DNA of 64,000 nt, taken from the NCBI GenBank assembly GCA_945872085.1, contig CAMBYG010000002.1, forward strand, positions 1-64,000, read 5' to 3'. Made by a program: the position numbers and the translations under genes. The notes under the pieces were generated by a model. The model made no database searches, was not told the origin of the DNA, and worked only from the letters and a program-made list of their open reading frames with translations. Below are positions 10,116-19,306 of the stretch, piece after piece (position 1 is the first letter of the stretch; each line of letters starts with the position of its first letter). This stretch comes from Chitinophaga pinensis. GTDB taxonomy: Bacteria; Bacteroidota; Bacteroidia; Chitinophagales; Chitinophagaceae.

Positions 10116-11099
10116 CTAAGATTTAGGTAATTGATGAAGGTATTGCAAAAGTGTTTGACCAACAGCCTTAAGTGTACTTTTGTTGATTCGATTTAAATTA
10201 TCTTGTTGTGTATGCCAATGTGCAGCAAATCCTGTCTTTTGCAAATTAATAATATCAATAGTTGGAATGCCCGCAATGGTATTCACAAAATAATGATCAT
10301 CTGTTATATTCCCTGCATCCTCATAAACAAAATAAGAACCGTAACCAGCATCTGCAGCAGCTTGCCACACTTGCGTTACAACATTGGATGCATATTGCAT
10401 AGAATAAGCTTCTTGAGGAAAGCGTGCATTAGTTGCTCCCACCATATCCAGCAAAATACCCGCCACCGCTTTGTAATTAGCGACATGTGGATGTTTTGCC
10501 CAATATTGCGTTCCCAATCCGTAAGACGCTTCACCCCATTCTGTTTTACCATAATCTTCTGCATCTACCAATAAAATATCTACACCATAATTATTTGCAA
10601 GCGGATGTTCTTTTAATGATTTTGCCAAAGCCATTAATACACCTACTCCACTAGCTCCATCATCAGCTGCAAGTATAGGAGCCTCTTTATTTACCGCATC
10701 TTCATCGGCCCATTTGCGAGAATCCCAATGGGCTAATAATAGAATTCTATTTTTGGCTGCTGGATGTATTGCACCAATAATATTGATACAAGGCAATGAG
10801 GTTCCATCTCCGGCTTTTACGGTTACCGACTGGGTATACACAGTGTCTACAAACGACCCTAATGTTTTTTGTAAATAAGCAGCACACTCTTTTTGGCCTT
10901 CACTACCCGGATAACGAGGCCCTAATTGCACTTGTTGTGCTACAAAAGAATAGGCCAACTGCTCATCGAATGGAGCTACCCTTGCAATAGATGTGTTTGA
11001 TGGTTGAGCATCACTATCCTTTTCTGAAATATCTGAATTACAAGATAAAATAACTAAAAAAATAAAAATAAAGTACAACTTGTTGATCTGTATATGCAT
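10116..11099 (-). CDS. Glutaminyl-peptide cyclotransferase-like M28 lipoprotein
   Basis: This is predicted to be an exported zinc enzyme that converts N-terminal Gln to pyroglutamate (type II glutaminyl cyclase), built on the M28 aminopeptidase fold. The 327-residue protein has lipobox VILSC (Cys20). It then has LAHWDSRKWADED, the metal-binding ADDGASGVG (Asp146/147), VDAEDYG (Glu181), ILLDMVGA, a DDHYF histidine and HTQQDNL. A single set of cyclase-like ligands favours cyclase over aminopeptidase. It lies 5 bp upstream of lspA. The activity fits the abundance of Gln at position +1 of exported proteins in this window. A plain M28 peptidase remains possible. Confidence 0.75.
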   Translation of the reverse strand: MHIQINKLYFIFIFLVILSCNSDISEKDSDAQPSNTSIARVAPFDEQLAYSFVAQQVQLGPRYPGSEGQKECAAYLQKTLGSFVDTVYTQSVTVKAGDGTSLPCINIIGAIHPAAKNRILLLAHWDSRKWADEDAVNKEAPILAADDGASGVGVLMALAKSLKEHPLANNYGVDILLVDAEDYGKTEWGEASYGLGTQYWAKHPHVANYKAVAGILLDMVGATNARFPQEAYSMQYASNVVTQVWQAAADAGYGSYFVYEDAGNITDDHYFVNTIAGIPTIDIINLQKTGFAAHWHTQQDNLNRINKSTLKAVGQTLLQYLHQLPKS

Positions 11100-11105
11100 A
11101 ACTGT

Positions 11106-11966
11106 TTATTTAACACTCTTTTCAATAACTTGATACACTTCTTTCGTTGCAGCTGCATCGTGCACAAAAGCAACTATTTTACAATTAGCCGCTTTCCATT
11201 TTGCAGGCAAAGTATATAAGGTAGTCTTTTCAAAAACGAGCCCAGAAGCTTTTGTAGCAATAGAATCTAAAACCGATGCGCCACCAACTGGCGTAATAAC
11301 ATCTCTCAATACATGCTTGAAGGTATAATTAGAATCGATATAAGATGGATACTCTTGTGCATCCACTAAATTATTTTCATAAATAGCTATACTAATATTG
11401 TGCTTGTTAGATAATGGGCTAGTATATTTTAAACTTGTTTTTATAATAGCTTCACGAGTAGCATCGTCGAAGGTAACAGACAATTGCATATTGATTGGCG
11501 TTGTGAGCGCTAATTGCGTTTGTACATTATTAGACCATAGTGTACGTGCATTTAAAATAGTACCGCCAAACATTTTTCTGTCTACAGCAGCAATAGGTAA
11601 AAATTGCACACCTCCTAAAAGCGTTGACAAATCAGTTGCATCTGTCAATCTAAAATCTTCTTTGGTTAAGCCAGTTAAAGGTTGTGTCTGCGCCTGATTA
11701 AAAGGATAATACCCTATTGCAACAACCCTTGTAGGATTGGCATTTTGAATGGTTGCAACAATATTATGACCATCCGGACAATTGGGGCATTTTACACCCG
11801 TAAATTCTTCTATTAAAACATTTTTTAATTGAGCATTTTCAACTGGCGCCATATAAAAAGTATCCTTCGCTTGCACTTTGCTAAAATCAATAGCCGGACC
11901 AATTTCTTTGGTGCAGGCACTCAATAATACAATAGCGCTTATAGGAATAAATAAAGCAAATTTCAT
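11106..11966 (-). CDS. Omp28-related lipoprotein with thioredoxin-like CxxC
   Basis: This 286-residue exported lipoprotein (lipobox LSAC, Cys18) resembles the Omp28 family of Bacteroidota outer-membrane lipoproteins. The segment VLIEEFTGVKCPNCPDG (Cys60/Cys63) is a thioredoxin-like active-site loop. VVAIGYYPF and a beta-rich C-terminal region (MQLSVTFDDATREAIIK) follow. The family is named after a surface protein of Porphyromonas, and its exact function is not settled. Redox activity is inferred from the CxxC. It heads the operon Omp28-like / cyclase-like / lspA / zapA. Confidence 0.75.
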   Translation of the reverse strand: MKFALFIPISAIVLLSACTKEIGPAIDFSKVQAKDTFYMAPVENAQLKNVLIEEFTGVKCPNCPDGHNIVATIQNANPTRVVAIGYYPFNQAQTQPLTGLTKEDFRLTDATDLSTLLGGVQFLPIAAVDRKMFGGTILNARTLWSNNVQTQLALTTPINMQLSVTFDDATREAIIKTSLKYTSPLSNKHNISIAIYENNLVDAQEYPSYIDSNYTFKHVLRDVITPVGGASVLDSIATKASGLVFEKTTLYTLPAKWKAANCKIVAFVHDAAATKEVYQVIEKSVK

Positions 11967-11969
11967 CTA

Positions 11970-11983
11970 TACAAATATTTGTA
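11970..11983. promoter_or_regulatory. 14-bp perfect palindrome just before the Omp28-like gene
   Basis: TACAAATATTTGTA is a perfect palindrome ending 3 bp from the start codon of the minus-strand gene. It contains an off-register match to the -7 element (ATATTTG). It may be an operator or a chance AT-rich palindrome. Confidence 0.25.
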
Positions 11984-12094
11984 CGAAGTTAATAAATTCT
12001 AATAGCTTTAAAACAAATTCTACTCAAAAACCAATGAATGAAGCCTATAAATTGAAAAAGGTTTAACTTTACTCTTTAAATACCTAAAAATAGC

Positions 12095-12484
12095 ATGGAA
12101 GAAAGTAAACGCCAGAAACAGGTTGCCCGTTTAGTGCATGATGAAATGAATGAGATTTTTCAAAAAGAAGGTCTTACTATGTTTGAAGGGGGCATGGTCT
12201 CCATTGCTAAAGTTATAGTAACACCCGATTTATTAGAAGCACGCTTTTACTTGAGTTTATTTCAAGTGCCCGATACCGCTAAATTTTTACAAATAATTAA
12301 AGAACAAAAAAGTGTTCTTCGAAACGCACTTGGTACAAAAGTTAAAAACCAATTACGAAGAGTACCTGATCTTCAATTTTTCCTAGACGATACTTTAGAT
12401 TATGTTTTCAAAATGGAGGCTATATTTAAACAAATTGAAGAAGAAAAAATAGCGCGCGAAGCAGCTAAAAAAAAGGAAGGCTAA
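12095..12484 (+). CDS. rbfA: 30S ribosome-binding factor A
   Basis: RbfA helps mature the 5' end of 16S rRNA in the small subunit. The 129-residue protein follows the family pattern: RQKQVARLVHDEMNEIFQ at the N-terminus, then ISIAKV-type strands (MVSIAKVIVTPDLLEARFYLS), a central helix (VLRNALGTKVKNQLR) and VPDLQFFLDDTLDY. It ends in a charged Lys/Glu tail. The stop codon is immediately followed by the ATG of the ABC permease gene (no spacer), so the two are probably co-translated. Confidence 0.92.
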   Translation: MEESKRQKQVARLVHDEMNEIFQKEGLTMFEGGMVSIAKVIVTPDLLEARFYLSLFQVPDTAKFLQIIKEQKSVLRNALGTKVKNQLRRVPDLQFFLDDTLDYVFKMEAIFKQIEEEKIAREAAKKKEG

Positions 12485-13735
12485 ATGAGCAAATGGAGCT
12501 TATACGGACTAATAGCAAAACGTTATTTGTTTAGTTTGCGTAAGCAAACAGCTGTGAGTATTTTATCTAAGATAAGCATGGGCGCATTAGTGGTGAGTAC
12601 GGCTGCTATGATTTTACTCTTTTCTGTTTTCAACGGCTTTGAATCACTCGTAAAAAACCTATACGCTACATTCTATCCCGATATTAAAATTACTGCCACA
12701 CAAGGAAAATTCTTTTCTTATACACCTCAGCTCCTGCAGCAAATACAAACAACCAAAGGCATTCAATACCTGAGCACCAGTATTGAAGACAATGCATTGG
12801 TAAGCAATGGAGAAACACAAATTATAGCCACGGTAAAAGGCATTGACAAGCAATTTTTTAAGGTCAACAACTTTAATAAAGACTATATCATTGCAGGTAA
12901 TAATGAATTAAATGTCACTAGTAATGCGCTTAATCCGTCAGCCATCATAGGCAATGGCATTGCTAATAAGCTAGGTATTGATGTGCTTAATAATTTCTCC
13001 AGTTTAGAGCTGATTTATCCCAATGCAAAAACCGATTTGCTTCAAGTGCAAGATGCCAATGCCTTTCAACGGCAATATGTAAAACCCGATGGCACATTTA
13101 GCATACAAGACGAATTTGACAACGCTTATGTGTTAGTTCCACTTTCTACCGCACAAACGTTAATGAACCAGGAAGATCAAATCAGTAGTATAGAAATAAA
13201 AAGCAGTGGTGAATCAGACGCAGCTTCCATAAAAAATATACTACAAAAAAATCTAGGTGCTTCCTTTACTATTGCTACGCGCTACGAGCAAAACAAAACC
13301 TTATACGGCATCATGCAAAGTGAGAAATGGATTGTCTTTGCGCTGCTTACTTTGATTTTAGTGATTGCTTCTTTCAATCTCACCGGCGCCTTGTCAATGT
13401 TGGTATTAGAAAAACAAAAAGACCTTTCGATGCTTCGCAGCATGGGACTCAAAGGACTAGAAATACAAACTATCATTTTACTAGAAGGTCTGCTCTGGTC
13501 TTTTGTAGGCTGTAGCTTAGGTTTATTAATTGGCGGATTGATTGCTTGGGGGCAACAACAATTTGGATGGGTTAAATTAGAAGGGTCTTTTATTATCCAA
13601 TCCTATCCTGTAAAATTTGTTCTCAGCGATGTCATCCTCATTTTCATGACCGTATTATCGGTAGGAGCCATAGCGTCCTTAATACCTGCATTTAAAAGTA
13701 GTAAGTTGACAGCTCCCAATAATTTAAAATCATAA
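12485..13735 (+). CDS. ABC transporter permease, LolC/LolE-like (FtsX family)
   Basis: This 416-residue inner-membrane protein has the MacB/FtsX layout. One TM helix lies near residues 25-50 (SMGALVVSTAAMILLFSVFNG), followed by a ~230-residue periplasmic domain and three C-terminal TM helices (about 280-305, 330-355 and 375-400). The coupling region LVLEKQKDLSMLRSMGLK is typical of LolC/E. It probably extracts lipoproteins from the inner membrane, with an ATPase encoded elsewhere. Its ATG directly abuts the rbfA stop, and it ends 1 bp from the convergent argS stop. Confidence 0.82.
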   Translation: MSKWSLYGLIAKRYLFSLRKQTAVSILSKISMGALVVSTAAMILLFSVFNGFESLVKNLYATFYPDIKITATQGKFFSYTPQLLQQIQTTKGIQYLSTSIEDNALVSNGETQIIATVKGIDKQFFKVNNFNKDYIIAGNNELNVTSNALNPSAIIGNGIANKLGIDVLNNFSSLELIYPNAKTDLLQVQDANAFQRQYVKPDGTFSIQDEFDNAYVLVPLSTAQTLMNQEDQISSIEIKSSGESDAASIKNILQKNLGASFTIATRYEQNKTLYGIMQSEKWIVFALLTLILVIASFNLTGALSMLVLEKQKDLSMLRSMGLKGLEIQTIILLEGLLWSFVGCSLGLLIGGLIAWGQQQFGWVKLEGSFIIQSYPVKFVLSDVILIFMTVLSVGAIASLIPAFKSSKLTAPNNLKS

Positions 13736-13736
13736 A

Positions 13737-15536
13737 TTACATTCTTGAAGGCACTTCAATACCCAATAGCAACATACCTCTTTTGAGGGTATACGCTGTT
13801 TGTATAATCAAGTATAATCTAAATTGTTTTTGCGCTTCAGTATCGGCATGCGCAATGCTGTGCGCATCGTAAAAAGTATTAAATGCTTGGGCTAATTGAA
13901 AACAATAATTAGCTACCAATGAAGGATTATATTCGTTTGCAGCTGCAGCTATAAGCCCATCAAACTGTTCTAATAATAATACGACTTGTTTTTCTGCTTT
14001 AGCTAATTGACCTAATGATAAAACAGCTTCCTTATTGAGTTGAGGTGCATCATAAGCAATGCCCTCTTTGCGTAGGATAGAGCAAATACGTGCATGCGCA
14101 TATTGAATAAAGGTAGCGGTATAACCGTGTAAGTCAATTGATTCTTTAGGATCAAAAATCATTTTCTTTTTAGGATCTACACGCAATAAGTAAAATTTCA
14201 ATGCCCCTAGTCCTATTTGTTTATACAAAGTGCTTAACTCAGCTGCTGTAAATCCGCTTGTTTTGCCTGCTTCTTCGGTTTGCTTTTGTGCTAGTGCAAT
14301 CATCTCCTCAATCATATCATCTGCATCAACCACGGTACCTTCTCTACTTTTCATACGGCCACTTGGCAATTCTACCATGCCATAGGATAAGTGAAAAATA
14401 CCATCGGCACAAGGCTCTCCCAATTTCGACAAAATCAATTTTAAAACTTGCATATGATAATTTTGCTCATCTGCAATAACATAAATAGATTGATTCAATT
14501 GATGCTCATCGTATTTTAATTTAGCCGTTCCTATATCTTGCGTAATATAAACAGCTGTGCCATCGCCTCTCAATAATAATTTTTGATCTAAGCCATCATT
14601 CGTGAGATCTATCCAAACCGAGTTATCTTCTTTTTTGAATAATACGCCTTTTTGCAAGCCCTCTTCTATAATGGCTTTACCTAATAAATAGGTATTGCTT
14701 TCATAATAATATTGATCAAAACTAATACCTAATCGCTCATACGTATCTTTAAACCCTTCATATACCCAGTCGTTCATTTGTTTCCACAAAGCACGGGTAT
14801 CGGCATCGCCTTGTTCCCATTTTAAAAGCAATGCTTGTGCTGCTAATAAAATTGGCGCTTGCTTTTCTGCAAGTGTAGCTTCCATTCCCGAAGCGGTTAA
14901 TTGCGCTACTTCTTCTTTGTATACATCGTTGAACTTCACATAATAATCGCCCACCAAATGATCGCCTTTAATGCCTGTACTTGCAGGCGTGGCGTTGTTG
15001 GCATAGCGCATCCAAGCAATCATAGATTTACAAATATGAATACCGCGATCATTAATCAAGTTGGCTTTTACAACCGCATGACCTTGCGTTTTCAAAATAT
15101 TTGCCATGGCAGCACCCAAGAAATTGTTTCTTAAATGACCAAAATGCAAGGGTTTATTGGTATTGGGAGATGAATATTCAATCATTACGCGCTTGTTACT
15201 ACTAGGCAAAACTGGTGCTTGTAGAAAACTACTTTGTAAATAATTGATAAGGAATCGATCTTGTATGCTGATATTTAAGAATCCACTCACCAACTGATAG
15301 TGCGCAACAAACTCGGAAAATTGCGTTTGTAATTGTGTGCCCAATAAGTTGCCTATTTCATCTGGTTTGCATTTCAACAATTTTACAAAAGGGAAAAGCA
15401 CCACCGTATATTCGCCTTCAAACTCAGCTTTTGTTTCGTTCACCGTAATCTGATCAATCGAAAAGGAATGCTCAGGGTAAGATGCTGTCAACACGTCTAA
15501 TACACAGTTCTTTAATTTAACAACTAATAGGCTCAT
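13737..15536 (-). CDS. argS: Arginine--tRNA ligase
   Basis: Class I aminoacyl-tRNA synthetase charging tRNA-Arg. The chosen start is the ATG at 15536 (MSLLVVKL...), giving 599 residues. The frame extends 18 bases further to a TTG, but that region overlaps a -7 promoter element. The N-terminal Add-1 domain is followed by VMIEYSSPNTNKPLHFGHLRNN, with the HIGH-type motif HFGH at residues 131-134. Then come the KMSKS-like SGRMKSREGTVV and the DALR anticodon-binding domain (FIQYAHARICSILRKE). ArgS commonly lacks a canonical KMSKS. Confidence 0.95.
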   Translation of the reverse strand: MSLLVVKLKNCVLDVLTASYPEHSFSIDQITVNETKAEFEGEYTVVLFPFVKLLKCKPDEIGNLLGTQLQTQFSEFVAHYQLVSGFLNISIQDRFLINYLQSSFLQAPVLPSSNKRVMIEYSSPNTNKPLHFGHLRNNFLGAAMANILKTQGHAVVKANLINDRGIHICKSMIAWMRYANNATPASTGIKGDHLVGDYYVKFNDVYKEEVAQLTASGMEATLAEKQAPILLAAQALLLKWEQGDADTRALWKQMNDWVYEGFKDTYERLGISFDQYYYESNTYLLGKAIIEEGLQKGVLFKKEDNSVWIDLTNDGLDQKLLLRGDGTAVYITQDIGTAKLKYDEHQLNQSIYVIADEQNYHMQVLKLILSKLGEPCADGIFHLSYGMVELPSGRMKSREGTVVDADDMIEEMIALAQKQTEEAGKTSGFTAAELSTLYKQIGLGALKFYLLRVDPKKKMIFDPKESIDLHGYTATFIQYAHARICSILRKEGIAYDAPQLNKEAVLSLGQLAKAEKQVVLLLEQFDGLIAAAANEYNPSLVANYCFQLAQAFNTFYDAHSIAHADTEAQKQFRLYLIIQTAYTLKRGMLLLGIEVPSRM

Positions 15537-15551
15537 GGTAATGAATTTATG

Positions 15552-15559
15552 CAAAAATA
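15552..15559 (-). promoter_or_regulatory. Candidate -7 element for argS
   Basis: On the minus strand TATTTTTG matches TAnnTTTG and ends 15 bases before the argS ATG at 15536. No good -33 TTG lies at the usual distance. It overlaps the in-frame TTG (15552-15554), arguing against that upstream start. Confidence 0.4.
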
Positions 15560-15617
15560 CAATTTAAAAATGTATTATCTAAGTAGGCAACTAAATCCAA
15601 TAAATACCTGCTTCATT

Positions 15618-15650
15618 TTGAAGGAGAAGCTACATAATTGCCTATCTTTG
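15618..15650 (+). promoter_or_regulatory. Candidate promoter for the lipoprotein gene at 15670
   Basis: TTG at 15618-15620 and a perfect TAnnTTTG (TATCTTTG, 15643-15650) are separated by 22 bp, slightly longer than usual. Initiation near 15656 would leave a leader of about 13 nt. Confidence 0.5.
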
Positions 15651-15669
15651 AAGCGAAAATTTTTAAACC

Positions 15670-16767
15670 ATGCGTTTTATTACAACTCGTTTTTTGATCC
15701 TCCTCTGCGTTGTGCAATTAGTAAGTTCTTGTTCAAAGGATTTTAAAATTGATGCCCCTTACAAAGATATTACCATTGTTTATGGCTTACTTAATATAAG
15801 TGATACAGCCCATTATATCCGCATTCACAAAGCCTTTTTAGATGAAACTAAAAATGCCTTAGTAATGGCTACGGCAACCGATTCTATCTACTATAAAAAT
15901 TTGAGCGTAACGGTTTACGAATTAAAAAAACCAAATCCAAACACGGGCAATCGCCCCTCCGATTCTATTGTAAAAACGCTTGTGCTTCAACGTGTAGATT
16001 TAAGCACCGAAGGCTACCCTAAAGAGCCGGGCACCTTTAGTCAATTACCCAATATTGCCTATAAATTCAAAACGCCATTGAGCGACGCCTATGATTATAT
16101 GCTGCGCATCAATTCTAATGGCAAAATCATTACTGGCGTTACCCCAATTATTGCAAAAGACAGCACCAAATTTACGGTCAATGAAATTGACTATGATCCT
16201 AGTTACCTCATTCGCTTTAAGGATGTGAACCAGTTTGCGCGCTTCGAATTAGGTATTGGCTCTCCCAATTTTGCTAAATTCTACAATGGTATTATCCGCT
16301 TCCATTGGGTTGATAAAAATAGTACTAATGGCACCAGCACCGATCATTACCAAGATTGGATGTTTAACGACAACTGCGTGATTGCGACCCTCAATACTAG
16401 AGAGAATATTGTGATGGGCACTTATAAAACGTATTTTTACACGGCTATAAGAAATGCTATAGGTCCGGCACCGGCCAATATAGAACGCTATATCGATAGT
16501 AGCGATATTTTTATATGGGCAGGTAGCAGTGATTTATATACCTATAATTTAATCAATAATAATACCGGTGGACTAACCGCTGACCAGATCAAACCAACCT
16601 GGTCAAACTTGCAATCTAGTGGCAGCGCTACCGATGTGATAGGTATCTTTACCAGTCGTGCCGTAAAACGAAAATTTAATATTGGCATGGATCCCTTTAG
16701 TTTCGAATCCCTCAAAACGCATCCTGAGACCATAAGTTTAAATATCAAAGGCCTATCCGACCGTTGA
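15670..16767 (+). CDS. Exported lipoprotein of unknown function (DUF4249-like)
   Basis: This 365-residue protein has a lipoprotein signal peptide (lipobox LVSSC, Cys21) and a beta-rich body. The start of the mature protein (FKIDAPYKDITIVYGLLNISDTAHYIRI... pattern) resembles Bacteroidota DUF4249-type lipoproteins, which often sit near outer-membrane receptors, but no receptor gene is adjacent here. I do not recognise a catalytic motif. It is divergent from argS, monocistronic, and followed by a strong terminator. The family assignment is tentative. Confidence 0.6.
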   Translation: MRFITTRFLILLCVVQLVSSCSKDFKIDAPYKDITIVYGLLNISDTAHYIRIHKAFLDETKNALVMATATDSIYYKNLSVTVYELKKPNPNTGNRPSDSIVKTLVLQRVDLSTEGYPKEPGTFSQLPNIAYKFKTPLSDAYDYMLRINSNGKIITGVTPIIAKDSTKFTVNEIDYDPSYLIRFKDVNQFARFELGIGSPNFAKFYNGIIRFHWVDKNSTNGTSTDHYQDWMFNDNCVIATLNTRENIVMGTYKTYFYTAIRNAIGPAPANIERYIDSSDIFIWAGSSDLYTYNLINNNTGGLTADQIKPTWSNLQSSGSATDVIGIFTSRAVKRKFNIGMDPFSFESLKTHPETISLNIKGLSDR

Positions 16768-16791
16768 CATCTTTGCATAAATTTTCAATCA

Positions 16792-16825
16792 AAAATGCCT
16801 TAACAACAGCTTGTTAAGGCATTTT
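16792..16825 (+). terminator. Strong rho-independent terminator
   Basis: A 15-bp perfect stem (16792-16806 / 16811-16825) has a CAGC loop and ends in TTTT. It closes the lipoprotein gene and isolates dnaK. Confidence 0.85.
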
Positions 16826-16835
16826 CATTAAGCTT

Positions 16836-16868
16836 TGTCAGTATTGCTGACATATTTGCACAAATATG
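16836..16868. promoter_or_regulatory. Two abutting palindromes over the dnaK promoter
   Basis: TGTCAG-5nt-CTGACA (16836-16852) is followed, sharing two bases, by CATATTTG-CA-CAAATATG (16851-16868). Both are perfect inverted repeats and lie across the predicted -33 and spacer. No CIRCE element (TTAGCACTC-N9-GAGTGCTAA) is present, so these are the best candidates for heat-shock control. Binding is inferred only from symmetry and position. Confidence 0.45.
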
Positions 16869-16874
16869 GCTTTG
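16844..16874 (+). promoter_or_regulatory. Candidate dnaK promoter
   Basis: TTG at 16844-16846 and TGGCTTTG at 16867-16874 (one mismatch to TAnnTTTG) have the preferred 20-bp spacing. Initiation near 16880 gives a leader of about 54 nt. The spacer and -33 region are covered by two palindromes, listed separately. Confidence 0.5.
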
Positions 16875-16933
16875 GCACATTTTTTGAAGTACTAGAGTCA
16901 AACAAACGTAAACAATTAAACAATTTATATTTT

Positions 16934-18820
16934 ATGGGAAAAATTATTGGTATTGACTTAGGAACCACTAACTCTTGCGTATCTGTAATGGAAGGCAATG
17001 AAGCCGTTGTAATTGCAAACGACGAAGGTCGTCGCACTACCCCTTCGGTAGTTGCTTTCTTAAAAAATGGCGAGCGTAAAGTAGGCGATCCTGCAAAACG
17101 CCAGGCCATCACCAACCCTACCAACACCATCATGTCTATCAAACGCTTTATGGGTCGTAGATTTGATGAAGTAGGTGCTGACATTGCAGACTCTTCGTAT
17201 GCTGTTCAAAAAGGCGACAACAATACACCACGCGTTCAAATCGATGATCGCATGTATACTCCACAAGAAATTTCTGCTATTATTCTTCAAAAAATGAAGA
17301 AAACGGCTGAAGAGTTTTTAGGTCAAGATGTAACTGAAGCGGTAATTACCGTACCTGCTTATTTCAATGATGCACAACGCCAAGCGACTAAAGAAGCAGG
17401 TGAAATTGCAGGCTTGAATGTGCGTCGTATCATCAATGAACCTACTGCTGCTGCATTAGCTTATGGTATGGACAAACAACATACGGATAGCAAAATCGTT
17501 GTATTCGACTTAGGAGGTGGTACCTTCGACGTATCGATCTTAGAATTAGGCGATGGCGTGTTTGAAGTAAAATCTACTAATGGCGATACGCACTTAGGGG
17601 GCGATGATTTTGATAAAGTGATCATGGACTGGTTGGCAGCTGAATTTAAAAATGATGAAGCTATTGATCTACGCAAAGACCCAATGTCTTGGCAACGATT
17701 GAAAGAAGCGGCTGAAAAAGCAAAAATCGAATTGTCTTCTTCTCAAGAAACAGAAATCAATTTACCGTATATCGCAGCAGTAGATGGCGTGCCTAAACAC
17801 TTAGTGCGCAAAATGTCTCGTGCAAAATTCGAGCAATTAGCCGATAGCTTAGTAGAGCGTACCTTAGAGCCTTGTCGTAAAGCATTAAAAGATGCAGGCA
17901 TGAGCACTAGCGATATCGATGAGGTTATTTTAGTAGGTGGATCTACTCGTATTCCTAAAATACAAGAAGTAGTTGAAAAGTTCTTTGGTAAAAAACCAAA
18001 TAAAGGAGTAAACCCAGATGAAGTAGTTGCTATTGGTGCGGCTATTCAAGGCGGTGTATTAAGCGGCGATGTAAAAGATGTGTTGTTACTTGATGTTACG
18101 CCACTTAGCTTAGGTATCGAAACGATGGGCGGTGTAATGACGCGCTTGATAGAATCGAACACTACCATTCCTACTAAGAAAAGCGAAACCTTCTCTACCG
18201 CTGCAGACAATCAGCCTAGTGTAGAAATCAATGTATTGCAAGGTGAGCGCCCTATGGCTAAGGACAATAAATCTTTAGGTCGATTTATCTTAGACGGTAT
18301 TCCACCATCACAAAGAGGTGTGCCTCAAATTGAAGTTATCTTTGATATCGATGCGAATGGTATCTTGCATGTAACGGCAAAAGATAAAGGCACTGGCAAA
18401 CAGCAAAATATTCGTATCGAAGCAGGTTCTGGATTGAGTAAAGAAGAGATTGAAAAAATGAAGAACGAAGCTAAAGCAAACGAAGAAGCAGATAAAGCGG
18501 TACGTGAGCGTGTAGAAAAATTAAATATGGCCGATGGTTTGATCTTCAATTCTGAAAAACAATTGAAAGACAATGCAGACAAAATACCTGCAGATAAAAA
18601 AGAAGCTATAGAAAAAGCATTACAAGCCCTTAAAGATGCACATAAAGCTGAAGATTTAGCAGGTATCGATGCCGCAATGGAAACATTAAATACCGCTTGG
18701 TCGGCAGCTAGCGAGCATATGTATGCAGGCAACCCACAAGAAGCTGCAGCAAACGAAGGTGCTACTAATGAAAAACAAGATGATAATGTAGCTGATGCAG
18801 AATTTGAAGAAGTAAAATAA
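16934..18820 (+). CDS. dnaK: Hsp70 chaperone DnaK
   Basis: DnaK is the main Hsp70, an ATP-driven folding chaperone working with DnaJ and GrpE. The ATG at 16934 gives a 628-residue protein beginning [18 protein letters not shown]; the frame is open further upstream but that part overlaps the promoter. It has the ATPase motifs ([46 protein letters not shown]), the linker [15 protein letters not shown], and the acidic tail ending AEFEEVK. It appears monocistronic, with its own terminator and no grpE or dnaJ beside it. Confidence 0.97.
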   Translation: MGKIIGIDLGTTNSCVSVMEGNEAVVIANDEGRRTTPSVVAFLKNGERKVGDPAKRQAITNPTNTIMSIKRFMGRRFDEVGADIADSSYAVQKGDNNTPRVQIDDRMYTPQEISAIILQKMKKTAEEFLGQDVTEAVITVPAYFNDAQRQATKEAGEIAGLNVRRIINEPTAAALAYGMDKQHTDSKIVVFDLGGGTFDVSILELGDGVFEVKSTNGDTHLGGDDFDKVIMDWLAAEFKNDEAIDLRKDPMSWQRLKEAAEKAKIELSSSQETEINLPYIAAVDGVPKHLVRKMSRAKFEQLADSLVERTLEPCRKALKDAGMSTSDIDEVILVGGSTRIPKIQEVVEKFFGKKPNKGVNPDEVVAIGAAIQGGVLSGDVKDVLLLDVTPLSLGIETMGGVMTRLIESNTTIPTKKSETFSTAADNQPSVEINVLQGERPMAKDNKSLGRFILDGIPPSQRGVPQIEVIFDIDANGILHVTAKDKGTGKQQNIRIEAGSGLSKEEIEKMKNEAKANEEADKAVRERVEKLNMADGLIFNSEKQLKDNADKIPADKKEAIEKALQALKDAHKAEDLAGIDAAMETLNTAWSAASEHMYAGNPQEAAANEGATNEKQDDNVADAEFEEVK

Positions 18821-18840
18821 ATTAGTACAACAAGCAAATA

Positions 18841-18870
18841 AAAAAGCAACTCTTAGGAGTTGCTTTTTTT
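18841..18870 (+). terminator. Rho-independent terminator after dnaK
   Basis: The stem AAAAAGCAACTC-type (18841-18852 / 18857-18868) has a 4-nt loop and continues into a T-run. Confidence 0.88.
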
Positions 18871-18943
18871 GTTTTAATAGTAATAACGCTAAAAAAATAA
18901 AAACTATTTATTTAAAAAAAATAATAATACTCAGATAAATAAA

Positions 18944-19306
18944 TTAATTAAGTTCAAAAAATATCGAATCACTATTATGATTAATTAGAATAAGCCTATT
19001 TGATTCGTTTAACAGTTCATATGTATTATCAGCAGTTTTAATTTTATTATCTTTTACTTCTATTAAGGTTTCATACATCATCGAGTCTTTATATGTAATT
19101 ACTAATTTCTCTGATTTTATATGCGCTTTATAATCATGCAAATCACCTCCAACCATATTAATTAATGGTAACATGAAATTATTTGAATCATCAAATCTAG
19201 GATGAATTTCAATAAATCTATATACACCATTTTTACTTTGGCTTGAATTGCAGTTTGCCATAATAAATAATATAGAAATAAAAATTATTATAATTTTAAT
19301 ATTCAT
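18944..19306 (-). CDS. Small putative lipoprotein of unknown function
   Basis: The ATG at 19306 (MNIKIIIIF...) gives 120 residues. A hydrophobic signal segment is followed by IMANC, a lipobox-like site with an atypical Asn at -1. The mature part is small, beta-rich and resembles no family I know. An upstream in-frame start (19366) would add residues that are the shadow of the preceding frame, so it is rejected. The start codon overlaps the last 11 bases of the frameshifted gene upstream, which suggests the two were a translationally coupled pair. The region is visibly more AT-rich than its surroundings. Confidence 0.55.
   Translation of the reverse strand: MNIKIIIIFISILFIMANCNSSQSKNGVYRFIEIHPRFDDSNNFMLPLINMVGGDLHDYKAHIKSEKLVITYKDSMMYETLIEVKDNKIKTADNTYELLNESNRLILINHNSDSIFFELN

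Noticed and set aside
15537-15554. TTG start extending argS by six residues
   Set aside because: It overlaps a TAnnTTTG element, and the ATG at 15536 gives a normal ArgS N-terminus.
16835-16933. Upstream in-frame extension of dnaK
   Set aside because: The extension covers the promoter and palindromes, and GIDLGTTNS is expected within the first ten residues of DnaK.
16768-16933. CIRCE (HrcA) element before dnaK
   Set aside because: No sequence close to TTAGCACTC-N9-GAGTGCTAA is present; other palindromes are reported instead.
18325-18849. Long antisense frame over dnaK
   Set aside because: It is a low-complexity Ser/Ala-rich shadow of the dnaK codon pattern. The same holds for the antisense frames in hscA, argS, smc and the thiolase.
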